Source of the DNA: an uncultured Thermomicrobiales bacterium
Lineage (GTDB): Bacteria; Chloroflexota; Chloroflexia; Thermomicrobiales; CADCWN01
Assembly: GCA_902806415.1 (NCBI GenBank)
Contig: CADCWN010000347.1
Location: forward strand, 1 to 32,275
Length of the DNA stretch: 32,275 nucleotides
Direction: 5' to 3'
Part shown: piece after piece, positions 1 to 8,837 of the stretch
Layout of the letters: each line of letters opens with the position of its first letter
How positions within the stretch are numbered: the first letter of the stretch is position 1
Position numbers and translations under genes: made by a program
Notes under the pieces: model-generated
The model's input: the letters and a program-made list of their open reading frames with translations, nothing else
Databases searched by the model: none
What the model was told of the DNA's origin: nothing

Positions 1-246
1 CTGCTGGGCCTCTTCTCGCTCGTCACCCTGCTGGCCCACGAGCACATGGCCGACCCGGCCGCCACCGTCCGGCAAGCCGCGTGGTACCGCAAGGCGCGGC
101 CCACCTTCGCCGACGCCCTGGCGCTCGCCCGGCGCGAACTGTGGCGGCACGAGGGTTTTCAGACATCCGCTTGTGCCGAGGAGGTCGTCAAACTCCCGCG
201 CGCCTTCGTGGAGCGCCTGACCGAGGCGCTCTGCTACGTCGCCTGA
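1..246 (+). CDS. Transposase, C-terminal fragment (cut by window edge)
   Basis: The reading frame is open from the first base and stops at the TGA at 244-246, giving 81 residues with no start in the window. Sequence such as LLGLFSLVTLLAH followed by AAWYRKARPTFADALA and RRELW resembles the C-terminal tail of DDE-type transposases (IS4/IS701-like DDE superfamily endonucleases) common in Chloroflexi and cyanobacteria. The catalytic DDE residues would lie upstream, outside the window. The internal ATG at 46 is not a plausible start because the similarity begins before it. Family placement comes from remembered family appearance and IS type is not certain. The gene abuts a remnant of another gene, which suggests an insertion boundary just after 246. 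Confidence 0.65.
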   Translation: MLGLFSLVTLLAHEHMADPAATVRQAAWYRKARPTFADALALARRELWRHEGFQTSACAEEVVKLPRAFVERLTEALCYVA

Positions 247-480
247 AGCGCTAAAGTCGAGCTTAGTATTGCCTACTCGTTTGCGAATGACTCCGCTACG
301 ACGGGCATCCAGTACGTTGGGTTCAGCATCGGATTGGGCGAGAAGGGCGTTTACACGTTGAATGGAGTGATCGCGGGGATGCCCACAGGCACCTACATGG
401 TCGGGCTCGCCGGTAGGATCCTCGACCCGCAGTGGACGAATAACGGGGACGGGGTGACAACGGCGAGGGTGCTCCACTAA
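247..480 (+). pseudogene. Tail of a gene broken by the adjacent transposon (no start)
   Basis: Directly after the transposase stop the same frame stays open for 77 codons to the TAA at 478-480, with no start codon near its beginning. The translation looks like real protein: alternating hydrophobic and Gly/Thr-rich stretches such as YSFANDSATTG, GVIAGMPTGTYMVGLAG and DPQWTNNGDG, ending TTARVLH. It resembles the C-terminal head of secreted or collagen-like proteins rather than an enzyme. Codons are less GC-biased than in the metabolic genes downstream. I infer that it is the 3' remnant of a gene interrupted by the insertion sequence to its left. The function of the intact gene cannot be told. 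Confidence 0.45.
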
Positions 481-762
481 TCATCGGGTTGTAGCGGGTT
501 CCAAGGCCGTCGCTGGATCGAAATGGGTCCGGCCCTCAAAGGTCGAGAGGCTATATCCATAGCGGTAAGCGTCACAACGCACGATCGCGCGGCGACCTTG
601 GCATCATGTCTGGATCATCGCGATCTTCAGCGGTATCACCAAGTGGAGACAATCCGGCGGCGCAGTAAGTGGGGGCGACAGATGGCGAGTGAGTAGGGCG
701 AGATGGGGCACCAGGAAGTTAAGTAGTGTGGTGGAGTACCTGTAGATCGTGCGAGATTGGCA
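481..762. other. Non-coding gap of about 280 bp
   Basis: I see no convincing gene on either strand. Short open frames here lack a ribosome binding site and family features. The stretch separates the transposon-disrupted locus from the end of the minus-strand unit, and its base composition is closer to average than that of the GC-rich genes downstream. No hairpin followed by a T-run was found. Confidence 0.4.
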
Positions 763-1122
763 CTAAAAAAGGTCCGGGTCGTAGAAAGTTCCGGCAGCTT
801 TATGGCGGGCATAACCGTTCGGTTCTTCGCCACGTCGGGGGGTGATGTTGTGGTCGGTGTAGGAACCAGTTGCCCAGAGGCAACGGAAGCCGCTGATAAA
901 GCTATTGGCGGCGTAGAATTCATCGCGTGTGACCACGGCGTGGGCGAGGGCGAGGTAGGTATCGTCCTCGAAGAAACTGATACTTAATCCTGACAGCGCA
1001 GTCCAATCGTGGTCGCCGCCCCGGAAATGGAACTCGCTCACCATAGTGAAGTCGAGCGTGAGCGTCACCCATCCGTCGTCCGGGTCAGCTTGGCGGTCGC
1101 GCGTGGCGATAGTGATGACCAC
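763..1122 (-). CDS. Hypothetical protein, 119 aa, last gene of the regulator unit
   Basis: Minus-strand frame with a GTG start at 1122 and TAG at 763-765. Third codon positions are mostly G or C on this strand, which supports coding. The product is soluble, with no signal peptide or membrane segment. It has a beta-rich first half (WVTLTLDFTMVSEFHFRGGDHDW) and an acidic segment (SISFFEDDTYLALAHAVV), then a less ordered end finishing in FYDPDLF. It follows the 157-residue zinc-type protein with a 15-base gap on the same strand, so co-transcription is likely. No family was recognised. The start is uncertain because no strong ribosome binding site precedes the GTG. Confidence 0.5.
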   Translation of the reverse strand: MVITIATRDRQADPDDGWVTLTLDFTMVSEFHFRGGDHDWTALSGLSISFFEDDTYLALAHAVVTRDEFYAANSFISGFRCLWATGSYTDHNITPRRGEEPNGYARHKAAGTFYDPDLF

Positions 1123-1137
1123 GCCGCGCGGTTCGGC

Positions 1138-1611
1138 CTATCCAGTGCGGTCGCGCGCGCGAGTTAAGTGGAGTTGGATACCGCGTAGCAATGCCCCCTC
1201 GAATTCATAGAACCGGGCGCGGAATGCGGCCAGGGTGTCAGGCCACAGTGTGGACCACCCTTCGTGCTCAATGCCAGGATAGCTGACGAAGCTCAGATCG
1301 GGGGCACCATCGTGGTCGCGGATAACGGCGGCGCGGAACTCGCCTGTCCAGCCATTGTGAGCGCATTCGTCGCAGAGCCAGGCGACATAGTTGCGATTGC
1401 CGAGCGGGGTCTGACCGCAATAGGCGACCAGCGGCCAGGAGTCCGGCTCATACTGGTCATAATCGCCACCACCATCGTAGTTGCAAAAATAGCAGTTGCC
1501 GGGGTTGCCGTGGCGATCGAAGATGCCGAGCGGTCCCTTCAGCACAGGCAGTCCATCCATTGCTCGGGTTTCCCAGCCACTAGGTGGCCGTCGCTTTCCT
1601 TCCTCCGCCAT
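1138..1611 (-). CDS. Hypothetical protein with paired CxxC motifs, 157 aa
   Basis: The ATG at 1611 is chosen because AAGGA lies about 8 bases upstream. The frame is open further upstream, but that part is the Arg/Pro-rich shadow of the neighbouring regulator gene. Two CxxC knuckles, CYFC and CDEC, lie about 45 residues apart, consistent with a zinc ribbon or another metal site. The rest is rich in aromatic and acidic residues (GGGDYDQYEPDSWPLVAYCG, YPGIEHEGWSTLWPD). No signal peptide or transmembrane segment is visible. Eleven bases separate it from the upstream SufR-like regulator, so the two are probably co-transcribed. Function unknown; metal binding is inferred from the cysteines only. 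Confidence 0.6.
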   Translation of the reverse strand: MAEEGKRRPPSGWETRAMDGLPVLKGPLGIFDRHGNPGNCYFCNYDGGGDYDQYEPDSWPLVAYCGQTPLGNRNYVAWLCDECAHNGWTGEFRAAVIRDHDGAPDLSFVSYPGIEHEGWSTLWPDTLAAFRARFYEFEGALLRGIQLHLTRARDRTG

Positions 1612-1622
1612 TCGCTCGTTCC

Positions 1623-2273
1623 TTACGGGTAGGTAACTTCGTCGCAGCGGGGGCGGAGGCGGTAGCAGCAATAGCCGTCGCCGTCCACGATGCGGCGCTC
1701 GCGTTCGATGCTGGTGTCGGGGAGGAGGCGCCGGATGAGGTCGAGCTCGCAGGCGCAGGCTTCGGGCGCGCAACGGGCGACGCCGTAGATGGCGCAGTTG
1801 TGCTCCTTGAGCAGGTAGTCGCCCTCCGGGGTCGCCTCCCAGTCGGCCAGATAGCCCTGCTCATCGAGGTATCCCGCGAGCAGGTCGAGGCGCTCGGGGA
1901 GGGGGCGGTCGGCGACGGCGGGGGCGAGGCGCTCATAGGCGCGGGCGGCGCGGCGACGGAAGAGGAGGCCCACCGTGTCGCCACCATCGAGGTTGCGGAG
2001 GTCGTCGAGCAGTTCGAGGGTGAGATCCTGATACTGTTGCGGGAAGGCCGCCTGGGCGGCGGGGGCGAGGGCGTAGAGGTGGACGGGGCGCCCGACCGGT
2101 CGGCGCTCGACCCGCGCAGTCAGCAGACCCTCGGTTTGCAGAGCGGCGAGGTGCTTGCGGACGGCCATCGCGGTGACGCCAAGGTTGTCCGCGAGCTGGT
2201 CGGCGCTGAGCCCCGTCGAGCGGCGCAGCGCGTCGAGGATCTCCCGCCGCGTTGTACCGTGTCGTCGTTCCAT
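1623..2273 (-). CDS. SufR-like HTH transcriptional regulator with C-terminal cysteine cluster
   Basis: Predicted DNA-binding regulator of 216 aa. Residues about 5-65 form a winged helix-turn-helix of the ArsR/DeoR kind (RREILDALRRSTGLSADQLA, then TAMAVRKHLAAL and a GRPVHLYAL wing). The C-terminus carries C160, C168, C173, C175, C202 and C203. C160-X12-C173-X28-C202 fits the SufR iron-sulfur motif as I recall it (C-X12-C-X13-C-X14-C), except that the third position is Thr. SufR proteins repress iron-sulfur assembly genes in response to cluster status, but no suf genes lie here. The start at 2273 is chosen for AGGGA just upstream; an ATG at 2333 is possible but poorer. It heads a three-gene minus-strand unit. 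Confidence 0.8.
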   Translation of the reverse strand: MERRHGTTRREILDALRRSTGLSADQLADNLGVTAMAVRKHLAALQTEGLLTARVERRPVGRPVHLYALAPAAQAAFPQQYQDLTLELLDDLRNLDGGDTVGLLFRRRAARAYERLAPAVADRPLPERLDLLAGYLDEQGYLADWEATPEGDYLLKEHNCAIYGVARCAPEACACELDLIRRLLPDTSIERERRIVDGDGYCCYRLRPRCDEVTYP

Positions 2274-2348
2274 CGCTGTCCCTGTGGCGCGTCGCCATTG
2301 CGGCGTGAATGCGTGAATGGTGGACTTTCGCAACGTAAGGATACCATA

Positions 2349-2388
2349 AGTCGGCAGTCGGCAGTCGGCAGTCGGCAGTCGGCAGTCG
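2349..2388. repeat. Tandem heptamer repeat, unit AGTCGGC, five copies
   Basis: Five head-to-tail AGTCGGC units lie upstream of the SufR-like gene, with no matching inverted arm nearby. The unit is a variant of the heptamers that form inverted pairs between the pentose phosphate genes, so this looks like a half element. Confidence 0.8.
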
Positions 2389-2730
2389 AGTGGACTGGTG
2401 GCCGGTGGACCGGTGAGATAGGACGTAATAGGAGGCGCGGAGACACGGAGGGGGCGGAGAGCGGTGCGCGGGAGATATAGGCGGTGGTGTGCGGGCGGGG
2501 TGGTCGGGGGTAGGGGCGTATGGCATCCGCCCTCTCCGCCTCGCCTGTCTACAAACGTCTACAGCGGGCCAACGTGGGTGGGCATTTGTAATACCCATCT
2601 ACCCCCGACCGCAGTGCCACCCTGAGAATGCCACGATTCTTCAAGTCCCCGGCTGAGCGAGAAGGGACGCGTCATTTCCTGTGAGTCGCGCGCCGCAATC
2701 TGGCAGGGGATTGACGGCGAACGATCGGCG
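2389..2730. other. Repeat-rich intergenic region, no gene seen
   Basis: After the heptamer array, 2429-2457 carries a copy of the GGAGGCGCGGAGACACGGAG unit that recurs at 4015-4052 and as terminal inverted repeats at 22117-22557. Bases 2510-2530 carry a degenerate copy of the GGGGCGTATNGCATNCGCC palindrome found intact at 29859-29895. Open frames across this area are low-complexity shadows. A TTGACG at 2711 is noted but has no good -10 partner. Confidence 0.5.
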
Positions 2731-2732
2731 CG

Positions 2733-2753
2733 TTATTCTTGTACATAGAATAA
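2733..2753. promoter_or_regulatory. Perfect inverted repeat, candidate PadR operator
   Basis: TTATTCT at 2733-2739 and AGAATAA at 2747-2753 are perfect complements around the 7-base centre TGTACAT. The palindrome overlaps the -35 box of the padR-type gene. PadR proteins usually bind AT-rich dyads at their own promoters, so autoregulation is the natural inference. Confidence 0.6.
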
Positions 2754-2766
2754 TAAAGTATATGAT
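2739..2766 (+). promoter_or_regulatory. Promoter of the PadR-HAAS unit (TTGTAC-16-TATGAT)
   Basis: A -35 TTGTAC (2739-2744) and -10 TATGAT (2761-2766) are separated by 16 bases in a locally AT-rich patch. This places the transcript start about 33 bases before the chosen ATG. The -35 lies inside the palindrome at 2733-2753. Confidence 0.6.
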
Positions 2767-2805
2767 GTTGCTAGGTATTCGTAGCGGCAGGTCATGGAGG
2801 GACAG

Positions 2806-3138
2806 ATGGGGCAGTCACATCGGGAATTGTTGAAGGGCAGCCTCGATCTGCTGCTGCTGGCGCTGCTGGAGAGCGGTCCACTCTACGGCTATCAGATCGT
2901 CAAGGAGTTGCGGGCGCGGACCGAGGAGGTCTTGCAGATCAAGGAGGGTTCGCTCTACCCGGCGCTGCACCGGCTCGAAGCGGCGGGGCTGCTGGAGAGC
3001 TACTGGGAACCGCGCGAGGATGGGGCGTCGCGGCGTTACTACCGGCTGTCGGCGACGGGCCGGGCGGCGCTGCCGACGCGCCGCGCCGAGTGGCAACGGT
3101 TCACGGCAGCGGTTGCGGGGGTGGTGGGGCATGGCTGA
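2806..3138 (+). CDS. PadR family transcriptional regulator
   Basis: A 110-residue single-domain PadR regulator. It shows the family pattern in order: SLDLLLLALLESGPLYGYQI, a recognition helix region ending in QIKEGSLYPALHRLEAAGLL, and a wing with SRRYYRLSATGRAAL. An in-frame ATG at 2794 exists, but the ATG at 2806 has GGAGGGA at the right distance and is preferred. The gene overlaps the next one by 8 bases, implying translational coupling. PadR paired with a HAAS-domain membrane protein is a recurrent signalling pair, in which PadR represses the operon until an unknown signal arrives. The ligand cannot be told. Confidence 0.93.
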   Translation: MGQSHRELLKGSLDLLLLALLESGPLYGYQIVKELRARTEEVLQIKEGSLYPALHRLEAAGLLESYWEPREDGASRRYYRLSATGRAALPTRRAEWQRFTAAVAGVVGHG

Positions 3139-3913
3139 GCGCGGCGAGGGGCCGTTCGAGGCGTATCTGCGCGAGGTCGCGGCTGGGTTAGGCGAGTTGC
3201 CGCCGGCGGCGCGCAAGGAGATCGTGCGCGAGCTGCGGGCGCACCTCGAGGATGCTGTGGCGGCGTGCGGGGGCGTGGCCGATACGGTGCGACAGGCCGA
3301 GATCGTCGGGCGATTTGGCTCGGCGCAGCGGCTGGGGCGGGCGCTGGCGCTGGCGCGGCGCGGCATGGTGGAGGGGGAGGCGATGCGGCGGGTTGTCGGC
3401 GGGCTGGCAAGGTGGGCGGTCGCGGGCGTGGCGATTCTAGTAGCGGCGCTGTTCGGGGCGCTGCTCGTCTGGGGGGTACCGGCGGCGACGCCGGATAATC
3501 TGACGGAGATCGCGGGGGCGTACGGCAGGACCGTGCTCCCGGCCTCGGCGGAGCACGATCTGCTGATCGAGGTCCACGACCACGCGACGATCTTCCGCGT
3601 CAACGACGATCGGGTGCCGGAGATCGCGGTAGCGGAGTTGCTGCGGGAGGTACAGCCGGGCGACCGGATCTACCTGACCGTCTACAAGCGGTTCTTGCCC
3701 GCCGACCCACAAGGGCGCGGGATCGTGCCGGTGGCGGCGATCCGCACCGACACGGCAACCTATCTGGCGTTGCCCGCTGGCGGCGGCGGAGCCGCGCCGC
3801 CCTACAGCAGGGCAATCATTGTGGTGGCGACCCTACTGGCCGGGGTGTGCGTGTGGCCGGAGGTGCGGGCGACCCTCGGCGGGCGGCGGCGGCGGATGGT
3901 GACGGCGGGGTAG
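3131..3913 (+). CDS. HAAS-type signalling membrane protein coupled to PadR
   Basis: The ATG at 3131 overlaps the end of padR, giving a 260-residue product. Residues 1-80 are a helical domain of the HAAS/DUF1700 type (FEAYLREVAAGLGELPPAAR, KEIVRELRAHLEDAV, then VGRFGSAQRLGRALALA), known from proteins encoded beside PadR regulators. A first membrane helix lies at about 95-117 (WAVAGVAILVAALFGALLVW) and a second at about 227-246. Between them is a roughly 100-residue, presumably extracytoplasmic domain with beta character. The basic tail (GGRRRRM) suggests a cytoplasmic C-terminus. The partner and substrate are unknown. A strong terminator follows 39 bases after the stop. Confidence 0.8.
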   Translation: MAERGEGPFEAYLREVAAGLGELPPAARKEIVRELRAHLEDAVAACGGVADTVRQAEIVGRFGSAQRLGRALALARRGMVEGEAMRRVVGGLARWAVAGVAILVAALFGALLVWGVPAATPDNLTEIAGAYGRTVLPASAEHDLLIEVHDHATIFRVNDDRVPEIAVAELLREVQPGDRIYLTVYKRFLPADPQGRGIVPVAAIRTDTATYLALPAGGGGAAPPYSRAIIVVATLLAGVCVWPEVRATLGGRRRRMVTAG

Positions 3914-3951
3914 GGGAGGTGGCCCTCACCCCGGCCGCCTGTCGGCGGCGA

Positions 3952-3983
3952 CCCCTCTCCCCATCCAAGGAGAGGGGTTTTTC
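3952..3983 (+). terminator. Intrinsic terminator of the PadR-HAAS unit
   Basis: A perfect 9-bp stem CCCCTCTCC / GGAGAGGGG with an 8-base loop is followed directly by TTTTT. The stem arm is also part of the CCCCTCTCC repeat family seen at 10062, 16457 and 18757, so a repeat may have been recruited as a terminator. Confidence 0.8.
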
Positions 3984-4014
3984 ATTGCCAGGTTGGCAGT
4001 TTCTTCCGTTACTC

Positions 4015-4052
4015 GCCCCGCCTCTCCGTGCCTCCGCGCCTCCTGCTGCGGT
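4015..4052. repeat. Single copy of the GGAGGCGCGGAG(G/A)CACGGAG repeat, inverted
   Basis: The reverse complement of this stretch matches the unit at 2429-2457 and the terminal repeats of the element at 22117-22557. It lies between the terminator and the S9 peptidase gene, with no partner arm nearby. Confidence 0.6.
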
Positions 4053-4166
4053 CTTCTGGCGGGTCACGGCGGCTGACTCGTATGGTAGAGTGCGGCGGAT
4101 AGGGGTCGCCCGTGAGAACCGTGAGGCGGGCGGCGAAGGGCTGGTTTATACACACGAGGGGGCAGG

Positions 4167-6278
4167 ATGACCGCCACAGAGACCGCCGCAGGGGCGCGGA
4201 CGACGACCGCCGGGAAGCGCCCGATCACGATCGAGGATCTCTTCCGGGTGCGGATGATTGGGGATCCACAGCCGTCGCCGGATGGGTCGCGGATCGCCTA
4301 TGTCGTGACCTATATGGACACCGACGAGGACACCTATCGGTCGCAGATCTGGGTCTTGCCGACGGCGGGCGGGGCGGCGATCCGCTTCACCGGCGGCAAG
4401 AACGACGCCGCGCCGCGCTGGTCGCCGGATGGGTCGCGGCTGGCGTTCGTCTCGCGCCGCGACGACGGCACCGAGAAAGGCAAGAAGGCGGCGCGGGCGG
4501 AGATCTGGGTCCTCGACACCGACGGTGGCGAGGCGTGGCAACTGACCACGACCCTGCACGGCGCGGCGGACCCCACCTGGTCGCCGGACGGCAAGCACCT
4601 CGCCTACACGACGCGGATCGGCGGCGCGGAGGACGAGGAGGCCCACGCTAAGGCGCGACGCGAGGAAGGGAACGGGAAGAAAGACGGCGAGAAGGGGCCG
4701 AAGAAGAGCGATGTCACGGTGATCACCGACATCCGCTACAAGGCCGATGGGATCCATCACCTGCTGGTCGGGCGCGGGTATCGTCACCTGTTCGTGACGG
4801 AAGTGCCGACGGCGGCGGCGGAGCCGCGCACCGGGCGGCAGTTGACGTTCGGGGAATGGGACGACGCGGGCGCGGCCTGGTCGCCGGACGGCACGCGGAT
4901 CGCCTTCTGCTCGAACCGCACGCCCGACCGCGACTTCAACAACCACACCGATCTCTGGATCGTCTCCGTGGTGGCGGGGGAACCGCGCAAGCTGACCGAG
5001 ACGCGCGGCCCGGCGTCGTTGCCCGCCTGGTCGCCGGACGGCGCGCAGATCGCCTTCCTAGGTCACGTCAACCCCGAGCCGTACGGGCGCTACGCCAACG
5101 CTGCGGTCTGGGCGGTGCCGGGCGACGGGTCCGCCCCGCCGCGCAACCTGACCGAGACGTTCGACCGCTCGTTCGCGGGCGACGTGGCGGGCGATCTGCG
5201 CTCGGGGTTGGTGGCGCAGCCGCCCCTCTGGTCGGCGGACGGCGCGAGCCTCTACGCGACGGCGATCGAGCGCGGGACCGAGCACCTCTTCAGGATCGAC
5301 CTGGCGGGGGGCGAGCCGACGCGGATCATCGCCGGGGATCGCGGCGTGATGAACGCACGGTTGAGCGCCGACGGGCGGATCATTTTCACGGCGGCGAGCG
5401 TGACCAATCCGGGCGACCTCTTCAGTTGCGCGATCGACGGCTCGGACGAGCGCCGGTTGAGCGACGTGAACGCGGAACTGTTCGCCGAGGTGGCCGTGAC
5501 CGACGCCGCGCGGTTCACCTACGCGGGCGATGGCGGGCTGGAGATCGACGGTTGGATCATGGCGCCGGTCGGGCTGGAGGCGGGGCGGCGCTACCCGCTG
5601 GCGCTGGAGATTCACGGTGGCCCGGCGGCGCAGTACGGCTTCGCCTTCTTCCACGAGTTCCAACTGCTCGCGGCTCGGGGCTATGGGGTGCTGTACACCA
5701 ACCCGCGCGGTAGCACTGGCAAGGAGGCGGCGTTCACGATCGCCAATCGGTCGCGCTGGGGCGAGGAGGATTACCGCGACATCATGGCCGGTGTGGACGC
5801 GGCGCTCGCGGCACACTCCTGGATCGATCCGGCGCGGCTGGGGGTGCTCGGCGGCTCGTTCGGCGGCTTCATGACGAATTGGATCGTGGGCCACACCGAT
5901 CGGTTCAAGGCGGCGGTCACGATGCGCTGCGTGTCGAATCTGTTGTCGTTCTTCGGGACGAGCGACATCGGCTTCACCTTCCTGGAGATGCAGTTCGAGA
6001 CGGAGCCGTGGGACGACGTGGCGAAGCTGCTGCACTACTCGCCGATCAGCTATGTCAAGGATATCCACACGCCGCTGCTGATCCTGCACTCGGAGGAGGA
6101 CTATCGCTGCCCGATCGAGCAGGGCGAGCAGATGTTCATCGCGCTGAAGAAGCTGGGACGGACGACCGAGTTCGTCCGCTTCCCGGACGAGGACCACAAC
6201 CTGTCGCGCGGCGGCAAGCCGGGCCACCGCGCGGAGCGGCTGCGGCAAATCGTGCGGTGGTTCGAGGCGTACCTCTGA
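4167..6278 (+). CDS. S9 family (prolyl oligopeptidase-type) serine peptidase
   Basis: A 703-residue alpha/beta-hydrolase peptidase of the acylaminoacyl-peptidase/dipeptidyl-peptidase IV kind, expected to cleave short peptides in the cytoplasm. The N-terminal half is a beta-propeller with repeated PD40/WD40-like blades marked by W(S)PDG motifs (SPDGSRIAY, WSPDGSRLAF, WSPDGKHLAY, WSPDGTRIAF). The C-terminal hydrolase starts near residue 460. The catalytic triad is visible: Ser564 in GGSFGGF, Asp645 in HSEEDYR and His677 in DEDHNLS. The HGGPAAQYGF motif supplies the oxyanion region. A Lys/Glu-rich insert near residues 155-180 is unusual and probably a surface loop. No signal peptide is seen. The gene stands alone between a terminator and a repeat element. 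Confidence 0.95.
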   Translation: MTATETAAGARTTTAGKRPITIEDLFRVRMIGDPQPSPDGSRIAYVVTYMDTDEDTYRSQIWVLPTAGGAAIRFTGGKNDAAPRWSPDGSRLAFVSRRDDGTEKGKKAARAEIWVLDTDGGEAWQLTTTLHGAADPTWSPDGKHLAYTTRIGGAEDEEAHAKARREEGNGKKDGEKGPKKSDVTVITDIRYKADGIHHLLVGRGYRHLFVTEVPTAAAEPRTGRQLTFGEWDDAGAAWSPDGTRIAFCSNRTPDRDFNNHTDLWIVSVVAGEPRKLTETRGPASLPAWSPDGAQIAFLGHVNPEPYGRYANAAVWAVPGDGSAPPRNLTETFDRSFAGDVAGDLRSGLVAQPPLWSADGASLYATAIERGTEHLFRIDLAGGEPTRIIAGDRGVMNARLSADGRIIFTAASVTNPGDLFSCAIDGSDERRLSDVNAELFAEVAVTDAARFTYAGDGGLEIDGWIMAPVGLEAGRRYPLALEIHGGPAAQYGFAFFHEFQLLAARGYGVLYTNPRGSTGKEAAFTIANRSRWGEEDYRDIMAGVDAALAAHSWIDPARLGVLGGSFGGFMTNWIVGHTDRFKAAVTMRCVSNLLSFFGTSDIGFTFLEMQFETEPWDDVAKLLHYSPISYVKDIHTPLLILHSEEDYRCPIEQGEQMFIALKKLGRTTEFVRFPDEDHNLSRGGKPGHRAERLRQIVRWFEAYL

Positions 6279-6284
6279 GTTCGG

Positions 6285-6400
6285 AGTCCGTGGTCCGTGG
6301 TCCGTAGTCCGTAGTAGTTGCTTGCCGAGGCGATGCCCTGGCGGTACACCGCAGGAGCATCAGTGAGGTTCTACGGACTACGGACCACGGACTACCGACC
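6285..6400. repeat. Heptamer inverted repeat (AGTCCGT class) between the peptidase gene and tkt
   Basis: The left arm 6285-6315 has four heptamers of the form (A/G)GTCCGT. The right arm 6371-6400 is its reverse complement with a few substitutions. About 55 unrelated bases form the loop. The first of four such elements around the pentose phosphate genes. Confidence 0.85.
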
Positions 6401-6435
6401 CCTGCCTGCCCTGGCACAGTTCCTGCCGGACCGAG

Positions 6436-6464
6436 TTGACAGCGATGCGCGGCGGGGGTATACC
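6436..6464 (+). promoter_or_regulatory. Promoter of tkt (TTGACA-17-TATACC)
   Basis: A consensus -35 TTGACA at 6436-6441 and -10 TATACC at 6459-6464 have ideal 17-base spacing. The transcript would start near 6471, leaving a leader of about 74 bases before the GTG of tkt. This is probably the main promoter of the pentose phosphate cluster. Confidence 0.7.
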
Positions 6465-6544
6465 GAACGTGACCCGCACGCGCGCCTGTGCGACACGGCG
6501 ATCCGGGTGCGTCTTCGCGATGGACTAAAGATGAGGAGGTAGCC

Positions 6545-8707
<2,163 letters not shown>

Positions 8708-8813
8708 AGTCGGTAGTCGGTAGTCGGTAGTCGGTAGTCGGTAGTAGCTGCGCGGTAGTATTGCGGCACTGCGCTGGCAACGGACCTTTACTACCGACTA
8801 CCGACTGCCGACT
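8708..8813. repeat. Heptamer inverted repeat (AGTCGGT class) between tkt and tal
   Basis: Five tandem AGTCGGT units (8708-8742) start at the base after the tkt stop. The right arm 8791-8813 is the reverse complement of about three units (one reading AGTCGGC). The loop of roughly 45 bases contains CGGACCTT, also seen in the loop at 14350-14452. Confidence 0.85.
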
Positions 8814-8837
8814 GATAGCTGCATGGAGGTGAGCGAC

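Noticed and set aside
757..987. Plus-strand 76-codon frame
   Set aside because: It overlaps the minus-strand hypothetical, which has better codon bias and operon context.
4146..4946. Long minus-strand open frames opposite the S9 peptidase (also 5058-6248)
   Set aside because: They are Arg/Pro/Ala-rich shadows caused by high GC at third codon positions of the sense gene, with no ribosome binding site or family similarity.
6285..6400. Heptamer inverted repeats as simple intrinsic terminators
   Set aside because: The arms are separated by about 50 bases and no T-run follows on either strand, unlike the clear terminators at 3952 and 24432.
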